From: CAMLIZ01 sp036231905
Lineage (GTDB): Bacteria > Pseudomonadota > Gammaproteobacteria > Burkholderiales > Burkholderiaceae_C
Reading direction: 5' to 3'
Length of the DNA stretch: 64,000 nt
NCBI RefSeq assembly: GCF_036231905.1
Contig: NZ_JAZARE010000003.1
Location: 580,002-644,001, forward strand
The notes under the pieces were generated by a model that was not told where the DNA came from, searched no databases, and was given only the letters and a program-made list of their open reading frames with translations. Shown one piece after another: positions 1-9,700 of this stretch (within the stretch, counting starts at the first letter, position 1; every line of letters starts with the position of its first letter). Position numbers and translations under genes: made by a program.

Positions 1-1901
1 AAGATGCGCGCCATGAGGGCCTCCGGGATCGGCGGCCCCTGGTTGTGCACTTCGAGCACCGCCACGTCGGCGTCTGCGCTGAGGATCAGGCGGATCGGCG
101 TGCCGGGCGGGCGGTAACGCGCGGCATTGCGCAGCACGTGGGTGGCCACATCCTCGAGCGGATATTCATCGGCCCGCACCATCACCGGCCCCAGCCCCGC
201 GGCGGCGTGCAGCTCCACCTGGGCGATGCCTTCGGCCGGCGCATTGCTGGCCACATGGCGCAGGAACTGGTGCAGGTCCAGCGGCTGCACCCGCAAGGTG
301 GTGGTCTCGAAGGCCTCGCTGGGCGAAGCGCTGCCGTACAGCACCCGCACCGCCTGCTGCATGCGGTGGATGTAGCGGGCACTGGGGTCGTCGGGCGCAC
401 CATGCAGCGCCAACAGGGACTGCAGCGGCGACATGATCTCGTGGCCCACCGCATGCCACTGGTCCTTCTCGCGTTCGGCGCGCAGGCGCTCACGCTGCAG
501 GTCCTCCTTCACGCGCTGCAGCAGGTCGGCCAGCGCACCGGCCAGGATGCCCAGCTCGTCGTGGCCGCGCAGGTCGGCCACGTCGAGCTCGCCCAGGCGC
601 TGGCCGTCCTGCACGTCGCGCGACACCTTGCGGGCGCGCCGGGTGAGCACCGCCACCCGGCGGATCAGGCCGATCTCGATCAGCAGCCAGGCCAGCACGA
701 TGGCCAGCAGCATCGTGCCCACGAAGCCGCTCAGGCGCGTGGCCACGGCCGCCAGCGTGGCGTCCACGCTGCGCACGTCGCCGGTGAGCACCACCTCGTA
801 GGGGCCGAGCGCGGTGTCCACCCGGTCGCGCAGCTCGATCGGCGCGTCGTAGCCTTCCACCGGCAGCCTGTGCACCAGGCGCACCAGCCAGGGCGCGGTG
901 CGCAGCGGGCTGTCCGCGCCGTGGAGGTTGAACACCGCGGCCGAGCCCGCACGGGCCGGCGGCATCACCTTCAGCGTTTCACCGGGCAGCAGCAGTGGCT
1001 TCAACTCGGCGATGGAAAACGGCGGCACGGCCGACGCATCGTTGCTGTCCAGCAGCGCGGCGCCCTCGCCCGGCGCCAGCACCTCCACCCGCACCCTCGC
1101 CTGCCCCAGGTCCGCCGGCGGCCACACCAGCGGCTGGCTGCGGTCGAACAGCGCCGCCTGGTAGGCCGGCACGGGCAGCCGGATGGAAAAGAAGGCGCGC
1201 CGTTCGCAGCCGGGCAATGTGGCGGCGGGTTGCGCACACGCACCGTCCTGCCACAACCAGCCGCGGAAGTCCCGCTGCGGCCGGGTGGCGGCCAGCCAGC
1301 GGCCTTCGTCGTCGAAGCCGGTGAGGCGGCCGCGCCGCGCGGCGGACGCCCGGCCATCGGCCGCTTCGAAGGGCGCGATCCAGCGCTGCTCGCTGCCGCG
1401 CAGGTTGAGCGTGACACGCACCCGGTGCGCCAGCGTCACGTCGCGTTCGCCGCGCGCGCGGGCGGCCAGGTCGCCGCTGGCAAAGCTGCCGGCCAGGTAG
1501 ATGAAACCGCCCGCCCAGGCGTTGTTGGCCACCGCCACGCAGACCGAGCCCTTGCCGGGGTATTGCACCAGGCAGCCGGCCAGCTCCACCGCCTGCTGCA
1601 CCTTGGCCGGGTCGTCAAAATCCAACGCCGAAAAGGGCAGCACCACCGGAGCCAGCGGCACCGTGCCGGTGGCCGCCTGCGGGTTCATCAAGGCCAGTTG
1701 CCCCGACGGATGGTGCAGCCGCGCCAGCACCTGCGCCTGCGTGCGGCCCACGCCCACACGGTAGTTGGCATAACTGAGCTGCTTCTCCTGCTGAAGCACC
1801 GCCACGGCAAGCGCCAGCGTGGCCAGCGCAAGCAGCAGGAACACCGTGCGAAAGAGGATGCGGCGCCGGAAGGAGGCCAGCCAGCGCCACACCAGCCTCA
1901 T
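1..1901 (-). CDS. Sensor histidine kinase, 3' end cut by window edge
   Basis: Inner-membrane sensor kinase of a two-component pair. 633 residues are visible, read leftwards from an ATG at 1901, and the frame is still open at base 1. A hydrophobic segment at about residues 13-33 and a second at about 389-412 bracket a periplasmic sensor region of roughly 350 residues. A HAMP-like linker follows, then the H-box AVGHEIMSPLQSL with the phospho-acceptor His at about 487, and an N-box with LRNAARYRPPGTP. The sequence stops at IPEALMARIF, just at the F-box, so the end of the ATPase domain lies outside. The ATG overlaps the stop of the response regulator (ATGA), so the pair is translationally coupled. 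I do not recognise the sensor domain and cannot name the signal. The HEIMSPL variant of the H-box is slightly unusual. Confidence 0.88.
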   Translation of the reverse strand, partial: MRLVWRWLASFRRRILFRTVFLLLALATLALAVAVLQQEKQLSYANYRVGVGRTQAQVLARLHHPSGQLALMNPQAATGTVPLAPVVLPFSALDFDDPAKVQQAVELAGCLVQYPGKGSVCVAVANNAWAGGFIYLAGSFASGDLAARARGERDVTLAHRVRVTLNLRGSEQRWIAPFEAADGRASAARRGRLTGFDDEGRWLAATRPQRDFRGWLWQDGACAQPAATLPGCERRAFFSIRLPVPAYQAALFDRSQPLVWPPADLGQARVRVEVLAPGEGAALLDSNDASAVPPFSIAELKPLLLPGETLKVMPPARAGSAAVFNLHGADSPLRTAPWLVRLVHRLPVEGYDAPIELRDRVDTALGPYEVVLTGDVRSVDATLAAVATRLSGFVGTMLLAIVLAWLLIEIGLIRRVAVLTRRARKVSRDVQDGQRLGELDVADLRGHDELGILAGALADLLQRVKEDLQRERLRAEREKDQWHAVGHEIMSPLQSLLALHGAPDDPSARYIHRMQQAVRVLYGSASPSEAFETTTLRVQPLDLHQFLRHVASNAPAEGIAQVELHAAAGLGPVMVRADEYPLEDVATHVLRNAARYRPPGTPIRLILSADADVAVLEVHNQGPPIPEALMARI

Positions 1902-2617
1902 CGGCGGCCTTTCGCAGCCGGCGCCTGGCCCACCCAGCGGAAACCGCGCATGGGCACGTTCTCGATGCCGTCGAAGCCCGGGTCGATCTCGCGGAAGGCG
2001 TCGCGGATGGTGCTCACGTGCTTGCGCACGTTGTCGCGGTTGCGCCCGCTCTTGACCACCTGGTAGAGCTCGTCATAGGACACCACCTCGCCGCGGCGCT
2101 GGTACAGCGTGGCGAGGATGCGCTGGGCGGTGAGCGGAAGGTTCAGGCGCTGCGCGCGCCAGGTGGGCGAGCTCTGCCACAGCGGATCCAGTGAGAGTTC
2201 GTCCGCCGCAGGTTGCGCCGGGACTTGCGCAGAGCGGCTCTCCTTCGCGGCCCGCAGGATCTCGAGGAAGGTGTCGATGAAGTCGGCTTCCTCGAACGCT
2301 GTTTTCTGCAGGTAGTCCCAGGCGTCCAGCGCCTTCATGATGCTGCGGTAGATGGTGGCCGGCATGGCCGACACCACCAGCACCGGCGTGCCACGCTGCT
2401 TGTTGATCGCGTTGATGATGGCCACGCCGGCATGGCGCTCGCGGCCGAGCTCGATGTCCAGCACCACCAGGTCGTAGTGCTCGCGCGCGATGGCGGCTTC
2501 GGCGTCGTCGCGGTTGAACCACTGGTCCACCACGATGCCGGGTTTGGCCGCCTCGATCCAGCCCTTGAGCTGGTTGCTGGTCGGCACGTCGTCCTCGATC
2601 ACCGCCACCTTGGCCAT
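1898..2617 (-). CDS. Winged-helix response regulator
   Basis: DNA-binding response regulator of 239 aa, partner of the kinase that follows it. The receiver domain has the acidic pair D9/D10, the phospho-acceptor D54 in VVLDIE, S83 and K105. The usual Lys-Pro is Lys-Thr here (YLQKT). A C-terminal winged helix spans about 165-232 (LTAQRILATLYQRRGEVVS, then NVRKHVSTIRDAF and GFRWVG), similar to OmpR/PhoB type but short of family consensus. ATG 2617 is preferred over an in-frame GTG at 2620 because AGGAGG lies 6 nt before the ATG and only 3 nt before the GTG. Target genes are not evident; the divergent SPFH operon starts 177 bp away and is a candidate. Confidence 0.9.
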   Translation of the reverse strand: MAKVAVIEDDVPTSNQLKGWIEAAKPGIVVDQWFNRDDAEAAIAREHYDLVVLDIELGRERHAGVAIINAINKQRGTPVLVVSAMPATIYRSIMKALDAWDYLQKTAFEEADFIDTFLEILRAAKESRSAQVPAQPAADELSLDPLWQSSPTWRAQRLNLPLTAQRILATLYQRRGEVVSYDELYQVVKSGRNRDNVRKHVSTIRDAFREIDPGFDGIENVPMRGFRWVGQAPAAKGRR

Positions 2618-2794
2618 CACGCTCCTCCTGGGGCGGGATTATCCGGGCGCCCCTGCGCGGCGGCTGTGAAGGTTTCTTCCGTTGGCGCGCCTTGGCCTTC
2701 ACGCCGCACGCCCAATGACGCCCGGCGCGCCCATTGAGCCTTCCACCCCCGTGTTTCCAGAATCCATTCGCTTCTTGACGAACTGGAGGGTGAC

Positions 2795-4030
2795 ATGTCG
2801 GAGCGTTTGAATGGGGTGGTGCAGGCGATTCGCGAAGGGTTTGGCGCGGCGGGGCGCGGCATGCGTGCGCTGGGACGCCGGGCGCTGAACTCACGCGGCG
2901 TGATCATCGGCGCCCTGCTGGTGGGCGTGGCGGTGGTGGCGATCGTCAAGCATCCGCCGGTGCAGGCGGTGGGCCGCGGCGAGCTGGGTGTGCGCAGCAA
3001 CCAGCTCACCGGCAAGGTGGCTGAGTTCCGCGAGGGCAGCGTCATCGTGCTGCCCGGCCTGCACCAGCTGCGCCGCTATCCCCTGCGCGACCAGGTGTAC
3101 CGGCCGGTGCAGATCAGCAAGGCCGGCGGCGAGGCGCCGCTGCAGTCGGCTGAAGGCTTGTCCATTGGCGTGGACCTGGCCGTGCGCTATGCGCTGGACG
3201 CCAGCCGCATCGCAGCCCTGTCGCGCGATCTGCCGGAGAACCTGAACGCCGAGATCGTGGAGCCCGCGGTGCAGGGCGTGATCTACAAGGTGTTCACCCG
3301 CTACACCGTGCGCGAGATCTTTTCCACCAAGCGTGCGGAGATCCAGCAGGCGATCGAAGCCGAATTGAAGACCAAGCTGGCCAACGACGGCATCGTGCTG
3401 CGCTCGGTGCAAATGGGCAAGGTGGACCTGCCGGCCGACTACCGCCGCGGCATGGACAAGTTGCTGGCCGAGGAGCTGGAGACGGAGAAGATGCGCTTCA
3501 CCTTGGAGCTGAAGGAAAAACGCGTGGCCGAAACCGCACTGGAGGCGGAAGCGGACAAGGTGCGGCGCGAGAAGGCCGCGCAAGCCTCGGCCAACGAACA
3601 GATCATTGCCGCCCGCGCACAGGAAGAGGCGATGAAGCATGTGCTGCCCTTCAAGCAGAAGCAGATCGAGCAACGTCAGCTGGAAGCCGAAGCCGAGAAG
3701 CTCTCGCGCATCAAGGGTGCCGAAGGCAGCGCACAGGCCCGCCGCATCGAAGCGGCCGGCGAAGCTGAATCGCGCCAGAGGCTGGCCGATGCGGAGGCGT
3801 ATCGCCTGGAGCGTGTGGGCAAGATCAACAGCGAGCAGATGGCGCGCGACGGTGCGCTCATCACCAAGCACCCGTTGCTGATCCAGAAGACGCTGGCCGA
3901 CAAGCTGTCCGACAAGATCCAGGTCATCATCGCGCCCCCGCCGGCCGGTGGGGGCTTCATCGGCAATACCCTGCTGGGCACGCAAGCGAAGGCTGCGGAA
4001 CCGGTGCAAGCCACGGAGACGGAGCAATGA
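2795..4030 (+). CDS. SPFH/band-7 (prohibitin-like) membrane protein
   Basis: 411-aa membrane-anchored protein of the stomatin/prohibitin/HflK superfamily. One transmembrane segment (about residues 36-52, GVIIGALLVGVAVVAIV) is followed by a band-7 domain to about residue 230, then a long Lys/Glu/Ala-rich coiled coil (about 230-360) with repeated EAE and QIEQRQLEAEAEK patterns, and a hydrophobic-proline tail. Family members oligomerise into rings or microdomains that organise proteases and lipids; the substrate here is unknown. The ribosome site GGAGG sits just before ATG 2795. Its stop overlaps the ATG of the next gene (ATGA), so the two are one operon. It is not HflK or HflC proper: it is unpaired and lacks an adjacent hflX/hfq context. 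Confidence 0.88.
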   Translation: MSERLNGVVQAIREGFGAAGRGMRALGRRALNSRGVIIGALLVGVAVVAIVKHPPVQAVGRGELGVRSNQLTGKVAEFREGSVIVLPGLHQLRRYPLRDQVYRPVQISKAGGEAPLQSAEGLSIGVDLAVRYALDASRIAALSRDLPENLNAEIVEPAVQGVIYKVFTRYTVREIFSTKRAEIQQAIEAELKTKLANDGIVLRSVQMGKVDLPADYRRGMDKLLAEELETEKMRFTLELKEKRVAETALEAEADKVRREKAAQASANEQIIAARAQEEAMKHVLPFKQKQIEQRQLEAEAEKLSRIKGAEGSAQARRIEAAGEAESRQRLADAEAYRLERVGKINSEQMARDGALITKHPLLIQKTLADKLSDKIQVIIAPPPAGGGFIGNTLLGTQAKAAEPVQATETEQ

Positions 4031-5559
4031 ACACCGCCACCATGCGCCACCGCCTGCAAGCGGCCGGCTGGGCCGTGACCGTTACCGCCGCCATGGTGGC
4101 CGCCGCCGCGCTGACGCTGTGTGCACCGGCTGTCGCTGCAGCAGAAGCCGAGAACGTGGCACCCACCATCGCGATCGTGGTGCAGGACCAGACCGCCCTG
4201 CGCGCCGCCCCGCGCGACAGCGGCCAGCTGCAGGCCACGCTGTGGCCGGGCGACACGCTGGAGATCCGCGGCGAGCGCCTGGACCATCTGCAGGTGTACG
4301 ACTACCGGCGCGAACGCGGCGGCTTCGTCCGGGCGTCTGCCCTGCGCCGTGTGTCGCTGCAGGCGGGTCAGGCGCCGGAGCTGCTGGCCGTGGTGCGCTT
4401 CCTGCGCGACACGCCGGGCTCCGAGGCGCTGGGCATGGCCTACGCCGCGGCTTACCTGAAAGCCGCGCCGGCCGATGCCATCACCGCCGAACCGCTGGAC
4501 GCGCTTGGCACCATGGCAGAACGCCTGGCGCGCCGCGCCTCATCGCGCCAAGCCAAGGCCAATGACCCGGTGCTGGCCGCACACCTGGAAGCCGCTGCCG
4601 GCCTGGGCGTGGTGATGACCAGCTTCGAGCGCGACGGCCGCATGCAGCTGTGCTACGACGGCGACGCCTTCCGCCGTGTGCTCGCGATGCAGGCCACTCC
4701 GGAGCAGCGTGCCCGCGCGGCGCTGGGCCTGACCCGCGACGACTGCATCGCGCCCACCCTGCCCCCGCTGCAGCGCCAGCAACTGCTGGAAGACCAGGCC
4801 CAACTGCTGGAGCGCATCGACATCGCGCCCCTGCCCGAGCTGCTGAAGAACCGCATCCGCATGCGGCGTGCCGCGGTGTGGGCCGGCGTGGCGTTCACCC
4901 GCAGCCGCCAGGGAACAAATGCGAACACGGCCGAGGCCGGAGAACATGCGCTGCAGTCACTGGCCGAGGTGGTGAAGGCCCAACTCACCGACGACGACCA
5001 GTGGGCCTACAACGACGCCGCCGTGCGCGTGGGCGCGTCGCGCTGGGCCGGTGCTGCCGCGGCCACCAGCAAGGGCCGCCTGGCCATCGCCACCAGCGCC
5101 GGCCAGCAGCCGGGTGAAACCTGCGTGGCCCTCACCGACGCCCAACACGACGCCGCCCATCCATTGCTGCGCCGCTGCACCTACGGCACGGTGTGGACGG
5201 CATCGGCCAGCGTGAGTGCCGACGGCAGCGCACTCGCCGTGGCAGTGCAGCCGCTGGCCACCTGGCGCGAGCTGTGGGTGTTCCACCGCAACCGCGAAGG
5301 CTGGACGGTGGACACCCTGCCCCCGGCCACCGGCGACACGCAGCTCGGCGTGGTGGAGTTCGCCGGCTGGGTGCCCGGCGGCGGGCGATTGCTGGCCGCG
5401 CGCGAGGCCAAGGTGGACGGCCGCTTCAAGCGCAGCTTCGAGGTGATCCGCCTGGACACGCTGGTGGCGGAGAAGCAGGCCGACAAGCCCGATTCACTGA
5501 GCACCTTCTACCGCTGGCAGGACGCGGGATGGAAGCGGCAGACCGTGATGCTGCGCTAA
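4027..5559 (+). CDS. Exported protein with SH3-like N-terminal domain, unknown function
   Basis: 510 aa. A signal-peptide-like N terminus (hydrophobic stretch about residues 14-36 ending in AVAAAEA) is followed by an SH3b-like module at about 45-105: TALRAAPRDSGQLQATLWPGD, then GGFVRASALRRV. The rest is a helical region and a C-terminal part that looks beta-rich; no catalytic motif was recognised. Three cysteines fall in the middle and late parts (LCYDGD, DDCIAP, RRCTYG). Translation is coupled to the SPFH gene by a 4-bp overlap, so a role with that membrane microdomain, perhaps on its periplasmic face, is inferred. Function unknown. Confidence 0.75.
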   Translation: MNTATMRHRLQAAGWAVTVTAAMVAAAALTLCAPAVAAAEAENVAPTIAIVVQDQTALRAAPRDSGQLQATLWPGDTLEIRGERLDHLQVYDYRRERGGFVRASALRRVSLQAGQAPELLAVVRFLRDTPGSEALGMAYAAAYLKAAPADAITAEPLDALGTMAERLARRASSRQAKANDPVLAAHLEAAAGLGVVMTSFERDGRMQLCYDGDAFRRVLAMQATPEQRARAALGLTRDDCIAPTLPPLQRQQLLEDQAQLLERIDIAPLPELLKNRIRMRRAAVWAGVAFTRSRQGTNANTAEAGEHALQSLAEVVKAQLTDDDQWAYNDAAVRVGASRWAGAAAATSKGRLAIATSAGQQPGETCVALTDAQHDAAHPLLRRCTYGTVWTASASVSADGSALAVAVQPLATWRELWVFHRNREGWTVDTLPPATGDTQLGVVEFAGWVPGGGRLLAAREAKVDGRFKRSFEVIRLDTLVAEKQADKPDSLSTFYRWQDAGWKRQTVMLR

Positions 5560-5566
5560 GGCTATG

Positions 5567-5601
5567 ATGTAAATCTCAAAATTGAATCTTCAAATTTACA
5601 T
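5567..5601. promoter_or_regulatory. AT-rich dyad over the start of the DUF4143 ATPase gene
   Basis: An 8-bp perfect inverted repeat, ATGTAAAT (5567-5574) and ATTTACAT (5594-5601), with 19 bp between, lies in the only strongly AT-rich stretch nearby. A second small palindrome, TTGAATCTTCAA (5582-5593), sits inside it. A -10-like TATGAT (5563-5568) overlaps the left arm. The right arm contains the ATG of the next gene. It looks like an operator or autoregulatory site, but this is inference from symmetry only. Confidence 0.45.
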
Positions 5602-6772
5602 GATCCCCCGCGACGCCACTGCCACCCTGCGCCGGCTGGCCCAGGGCTTCCCGCTGGTTGCGCTCACCGGACCACGGCAATCCGGCAAGACCACTCTGGC
5701 GCGGGCGGTCTTCGGCGACAAGCCGTACGTGTCGTTGGAAGACCCGGATGAGCGTGCCTTCGCCGACGCCGACCCTCGCGGCTTCCTGCGCCGTTTCGAG
5801 GACCGCGGGGTGGTGATCGACGAGGCCCAGCGCTGCCCCGCCCTGTTTTCCTACCTTCAAGGGTGGGTGGACCAGCGCCGCATCATGGGCGACGTGGTGC
5901 TCACTGGTTCGCAGCAATTCGGGTTGATGACCGGCATATCGCAGTCCCTGGCAGGCCGGGTCGGCATGGTCAACCTGCTGCCATTGGCCTGGGCGGAAGT
6001 GCGTTCGCTGGACAGTGCCCCCGCCACGCTGGAACAGGCGTTGTGGCGGGGCGGCTATCCGGCCCTGTACGACCGGCCCGTCGCACCGCCGGACTGGTTT
6101 GCCGCCTATGTGGCCACCTATGTGGAACGCGACGTGCGCCAGTTGATCGCGGTGCGGGACCTGAGCGTGTTCCAGCGCTTCGTGAGCATGTGCGCCGCGC
6201 GCTGCGGCCAACTGCTCAACCTGTCCTCGCTGGCCACGGACTGCGGCATCACCCAGCCCACCGCGCGCGAATGGCTCAGCGTGCTGGCCGCGAGCTACAT
6301 CGTGGTGCAGCTGCCGCCCTACCACCGCAACTTCGGCAAGCGGCTGGTGAAGACGCCAAAGCTGTATTTCCTGGATGTGGGGCTGGCAGCCTGGCTGCTC
6401 GGCATCCGCGACGCTCAGGCCCTGGCGACGCACGCCATGCGAGGCGCGCTGTTCGAAAGCTGGGCCGCCTCCGAATACATCAAGTCACGCTGCAATGCCG
6501 GCCTGTCGCCCGCCTTGCACTTTTGGCGCGACCATGCCGGCCACGAGGTGGATCTGGTCATCGAGGCGGAAGGGGGCCGACTCGATGCGGTGGAACTGAA
6601 GTCCGGCAGCACCTATGCCGCGGACTGGGCGGATGCGCTGAAAAAGTGGCAGGGCTTCGCCGGCGACTCGGCCGGCCAGCCCATGGTGGTGTATGGCGGC
6701 GACGCCAGCTATGAGCGCCAGGGAGTCAGCGTGCGAGGCTGGCGGAACTGGCCCGACGTCACCACGCGCTGA
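5600..6772 (+). CDS. AAA-family ATPase with C-terminal DUF4143
   Basis: 390 aa. Walker A GPRQSGKTT (K30), Walker B GVVIDEAQRCP, and a sensor segment VVLTGSQQFGLM belong to the AAA_14 ATPase domain. A helical/winged middle contains TDCGITQPTAREWLSVL. The C-terminal DUF4143 part (about 310-375) has the PD-(D/E)XK-like pattern HEVDLVIEAEGG followed by AVELKSG. These proteins are very common, patchily distributed and of unknown function; a nucleic-acid role is suggested by the fold. ATG 5600 is chosen over TTG 5582 because the alignable part begins at MIPRDA; neither has a good Shine-Dalgarno. It stands alone, converges on purL with a 9-bp gap, and its AT-rich upstream island suggests acquisition as a single gene. 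Confidence 0.9.
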   Translation: MIPRDATATLRRLAQGFPLVALTGPRQSGKTTLARAVFGDKPYVSLEDPDERAFADADPRGFLRRFEDRGVVIDEAQRCPALFSYLQGWVDQRRIMGDVVLTGSQQFGLMTGISQSLAGRVGMVNLLPLAWAEVRSLDSAPATLEQALWRGGYPALYDRPVAPPDWFAAYVATYVERDVRQLIAVRDLSVFQRFVSMCAARCGQLLNLSSLATDCGITQPTAREWLSVLAASYIVVQLPPYHRNFGKRLVKTPKLYFLDVGLAAWLLGIRDAQALATHAMRGALFESWAASEYIKSRCNAGLSPALHFWRDHAGHEVDLVIEAEGGRLDAVELKSGSTYAADWADALKKWQGFAGDSAGQPMVVYGGDASYERQGVSVRGWRNWPDVTTR

Positions 6773-6781
6773 CCAGCCACC

Positions 6782-9700
6782 TCAACCCACCCACTTGCGC
6801 GCATTGCGGAACATGCGCATCCACGGGCTCAGCTCGCTCTTGTCCCCAGAGGTCCAGCTCATCAGCACGTTGCGGAACACCCGTTCCGGGTGCGGCATCA
6901 GCACGGTGAAGCGGCCGTCCGGCGTGGTGACGGACGTCAAGCCATCGGGGCTGCCGTTCGGGTTGAACGGGTAGGCCTCGGTGGGTGCGCCGGTGTTGTC
7001 CACGAAGCGCATCGCGCGTTGCACCGCGGCGGTGTCGCCGCGCTGCGAGAAGTCCGCGAAGCCTTCGCCATGCGCCACCGCGATCGGCAGGCGGCTGCCG
7101 GCCATGCCGTCGAAGAAGATCGACGGGCTTTGCAGCACTTCCACCAGCGCCAGCCGCGCTTCGTAGCGCTCGCTCTTGTTGGTGGTGAACTTGGGCCAGG
7201 CTTCGGCGCCCGGGATGATGGGCGATAGCGCGGCCATCATCTGGCAGCCGTTGCACACACCGAGCGCGAAGGTGTCCTCGCGCTGGAAGAAGGCCTTGAA
7301 CTGGTCGGAGAGTCGCGTGTTGAAGAGGATGGAGCGCGCCCAGCCTTCACCGGCACCCAGGGTGTCGCCATAGCTGAAGCCGCCACAGGCAACGAAGCCG
7401 GTGAAGTCGGCCAGGTTCGCGCGGCCGGCCTGCAGGTCGCTCATGTGCACGTCGAAGGTGTCGAAGCCGGCCAGCGCCATCGCGTAGCTCATCTCGACGT
7501 GCGAGTTCACGCCTTGCTCGCGCAGGATGGCCAGCTTGGGCCGCACGCCGGTGGCGATGAAGGGCGCGGCGACGTCCTCCTTCGGGTCGAACGTCAGGTG
7601 CAGGTGCAGGCCGGGGTCGGCCGGGTCGCCGGCGGCGGCGTGTTCCTGGTCGGCACCCGCGGGGTTGTCTCGCAGGCGGTTGATGCGCCAGCTCACTTCG
7701 TCCCACGCCTGCTGAAGCTCGCGCAGCGCTGCGCTGAACTGCACCTTGGTGTCGCGCCACACCTCGATCATCTGCTTCTCGGTGGGCTTGCCGATCACAT
7801 GGCTGTGGCGGCTCAGGCCCAGCTCGCGCAAGGTGGCCATCACGGCGTCGCGGTCGGCGCTGCGCACCTGGATCAGGGCACCCAGCTCTTCGTTGAACAA
7901 GGCCTTCAGCGTGAGTTCGTTGCGGCGCTCGCTCACCTGCGAGGCCCAGTTCTTGGAGTCTCCGTACTCGGCGCGGCTGTCGCCGATGCCGTCGCTTTCG
8001 GTGACCAGCAGGTCCACGTTCAAAGCCACACCCAGGTGGCCGGCAAAGGCCATTTCGCACACCGCCGCCCACAGGCCGCCGTCACTGCGGTCGTGGTAGG
8101 CCAGCAGTTGGCCTTGAGCGCGCAGGCGGTTGATGGCCTGCACCAGCGCCTTCAGCTGGGCGGGGTCGTCCAGGTCGGGCACCGTGTCACCGAACTGGTT
8201 GAGCGTCTGCGCCAGGATCGAGCCGCCCATGCGGCCTTGGCCCTGGCCCAGGTCGATCAGGATCAGCGTGGTGTCCCCGGGCTGCAGCTGCGGCGTGAGC
8301 GTGCCGCGAACGTCGTCCAGCGTGGCGAACGCCGACACGATCAGCGACACCGGTGCGATGACCTGCTTCGTCTCGCCGCCATCGCTCCAACGTGTGCGCA
8401 TGGAGAGCGAATCCTTGCCCACCGGCACGCCGATGCCCAGCGCGGGGCACAGCTCCATGCCGACGGCCTTCACCGTGTCGTACAGCGCTGCATCCTCGCC
8501 GGGTTCCCCGCACGCGGCCATCCAGTTGCAGCTCAGCTTGATGCGGCTGAGTTCGATCGGCGCGGCCAGCAGGTTGGTGATGGCTTCGGCCACCGCCATG
8601 CGGCCGGAGGCCGGCGCGTCCAGCGCAGCCAGCGGGGTGCGCTCACCCATGCTCATGGCTTCACCGCGGAAGCCGGCGTAGTCCGCCAAGGTCACGGCGC
8701 AATCGGCCACCGGCACCTGCCACGGGCCCACCATCTGGTCGCGATGGTTGAGGCCACCCACGGTGCGGTCGCCGATGGTCACCAGGAAGCGCTTGCTCGC
8801 CACCGTGGGATGGCGCAGCACGTCGACGGCCGCCGTCTTCAGCGCCACGCCGGTCAGGTCCAGCGGAGGTGCGCTGCGCGGCACGCGGGCGACGTCGCGA
8901 TGCATCTTGGGCGGCTTGCCCAGCAGCACCTCCATCGGCATGTCGATCGCGCGCTCGCCGCCGGGGCCGTTTTCCAGCACCAGCTCGGTGTCGTCGGTGG
9001 CCACGCCCACCACCGCGAAGGGGCAGCGCTCGCGTTCGCACATCGCCTCGAAGGCGGCCAGCTTGGCAGGATCCAGCGCCAGGACATAACGCTCCTGGCT
9101 CTCGTTGCACCAGATTTCCTTGGGTGCCAGGCCAGTCTCTTCCAGCGGCACCTTGCGGATGTCGAAGGTGGCGCCCTTGCCGGCACCGTCCACCAGCTCG
9201 GGGAAGGCATTGCTGATGCCGCCCGCGCCCACGTCGTGGATGGCCAGCACCGGGTTGTCCACGCCCAGGGCCCAGCAATGGTTGATCACCTCCTGCGCGC
9301 GGCGCTGGATCTCGGGGTTGCCGCGCTGAACGGAATCGAAGTCCAGCGCCGCGGTGTTGGTGCCCGCCGCCATGGAGCTGGCGGCGCCACCGCCCATGCC
9401 GATGCGCATGCCGGGCCCGCCCAGCTGCACCAGCAGCGTGCCGGCGCCGAAGGGCAGCTTGTGGGTCTGGCCATCGCTGATCTGGCCCAGGCCGCCGGCG
9501 ATCATGATGGGCTTGTGGTAGCCGCGGCGCAGGCCGGCCACGGTCTGCTCATACACCCGGAAGTAGCCGGCCAGGTTGGGCCGGCCGAATTCGTTGTTGA
9601 AAGCCGCGCCGCCCAGCGGTCCGTCAATCATGATCTGCAGCGGGCTGGCAATGTGCTCCGGCTTGCCGACCGGCTGGGCCTCCCAGGGCTCGCTGGTGCC

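Noticed and set aside
45..2066. A 673-codon plus-strand frame over the first two genes
   Set aside because: Antisense shadow of the sensor kinase and regulator, which show clear H-box and receiver motifs in the minus frame.
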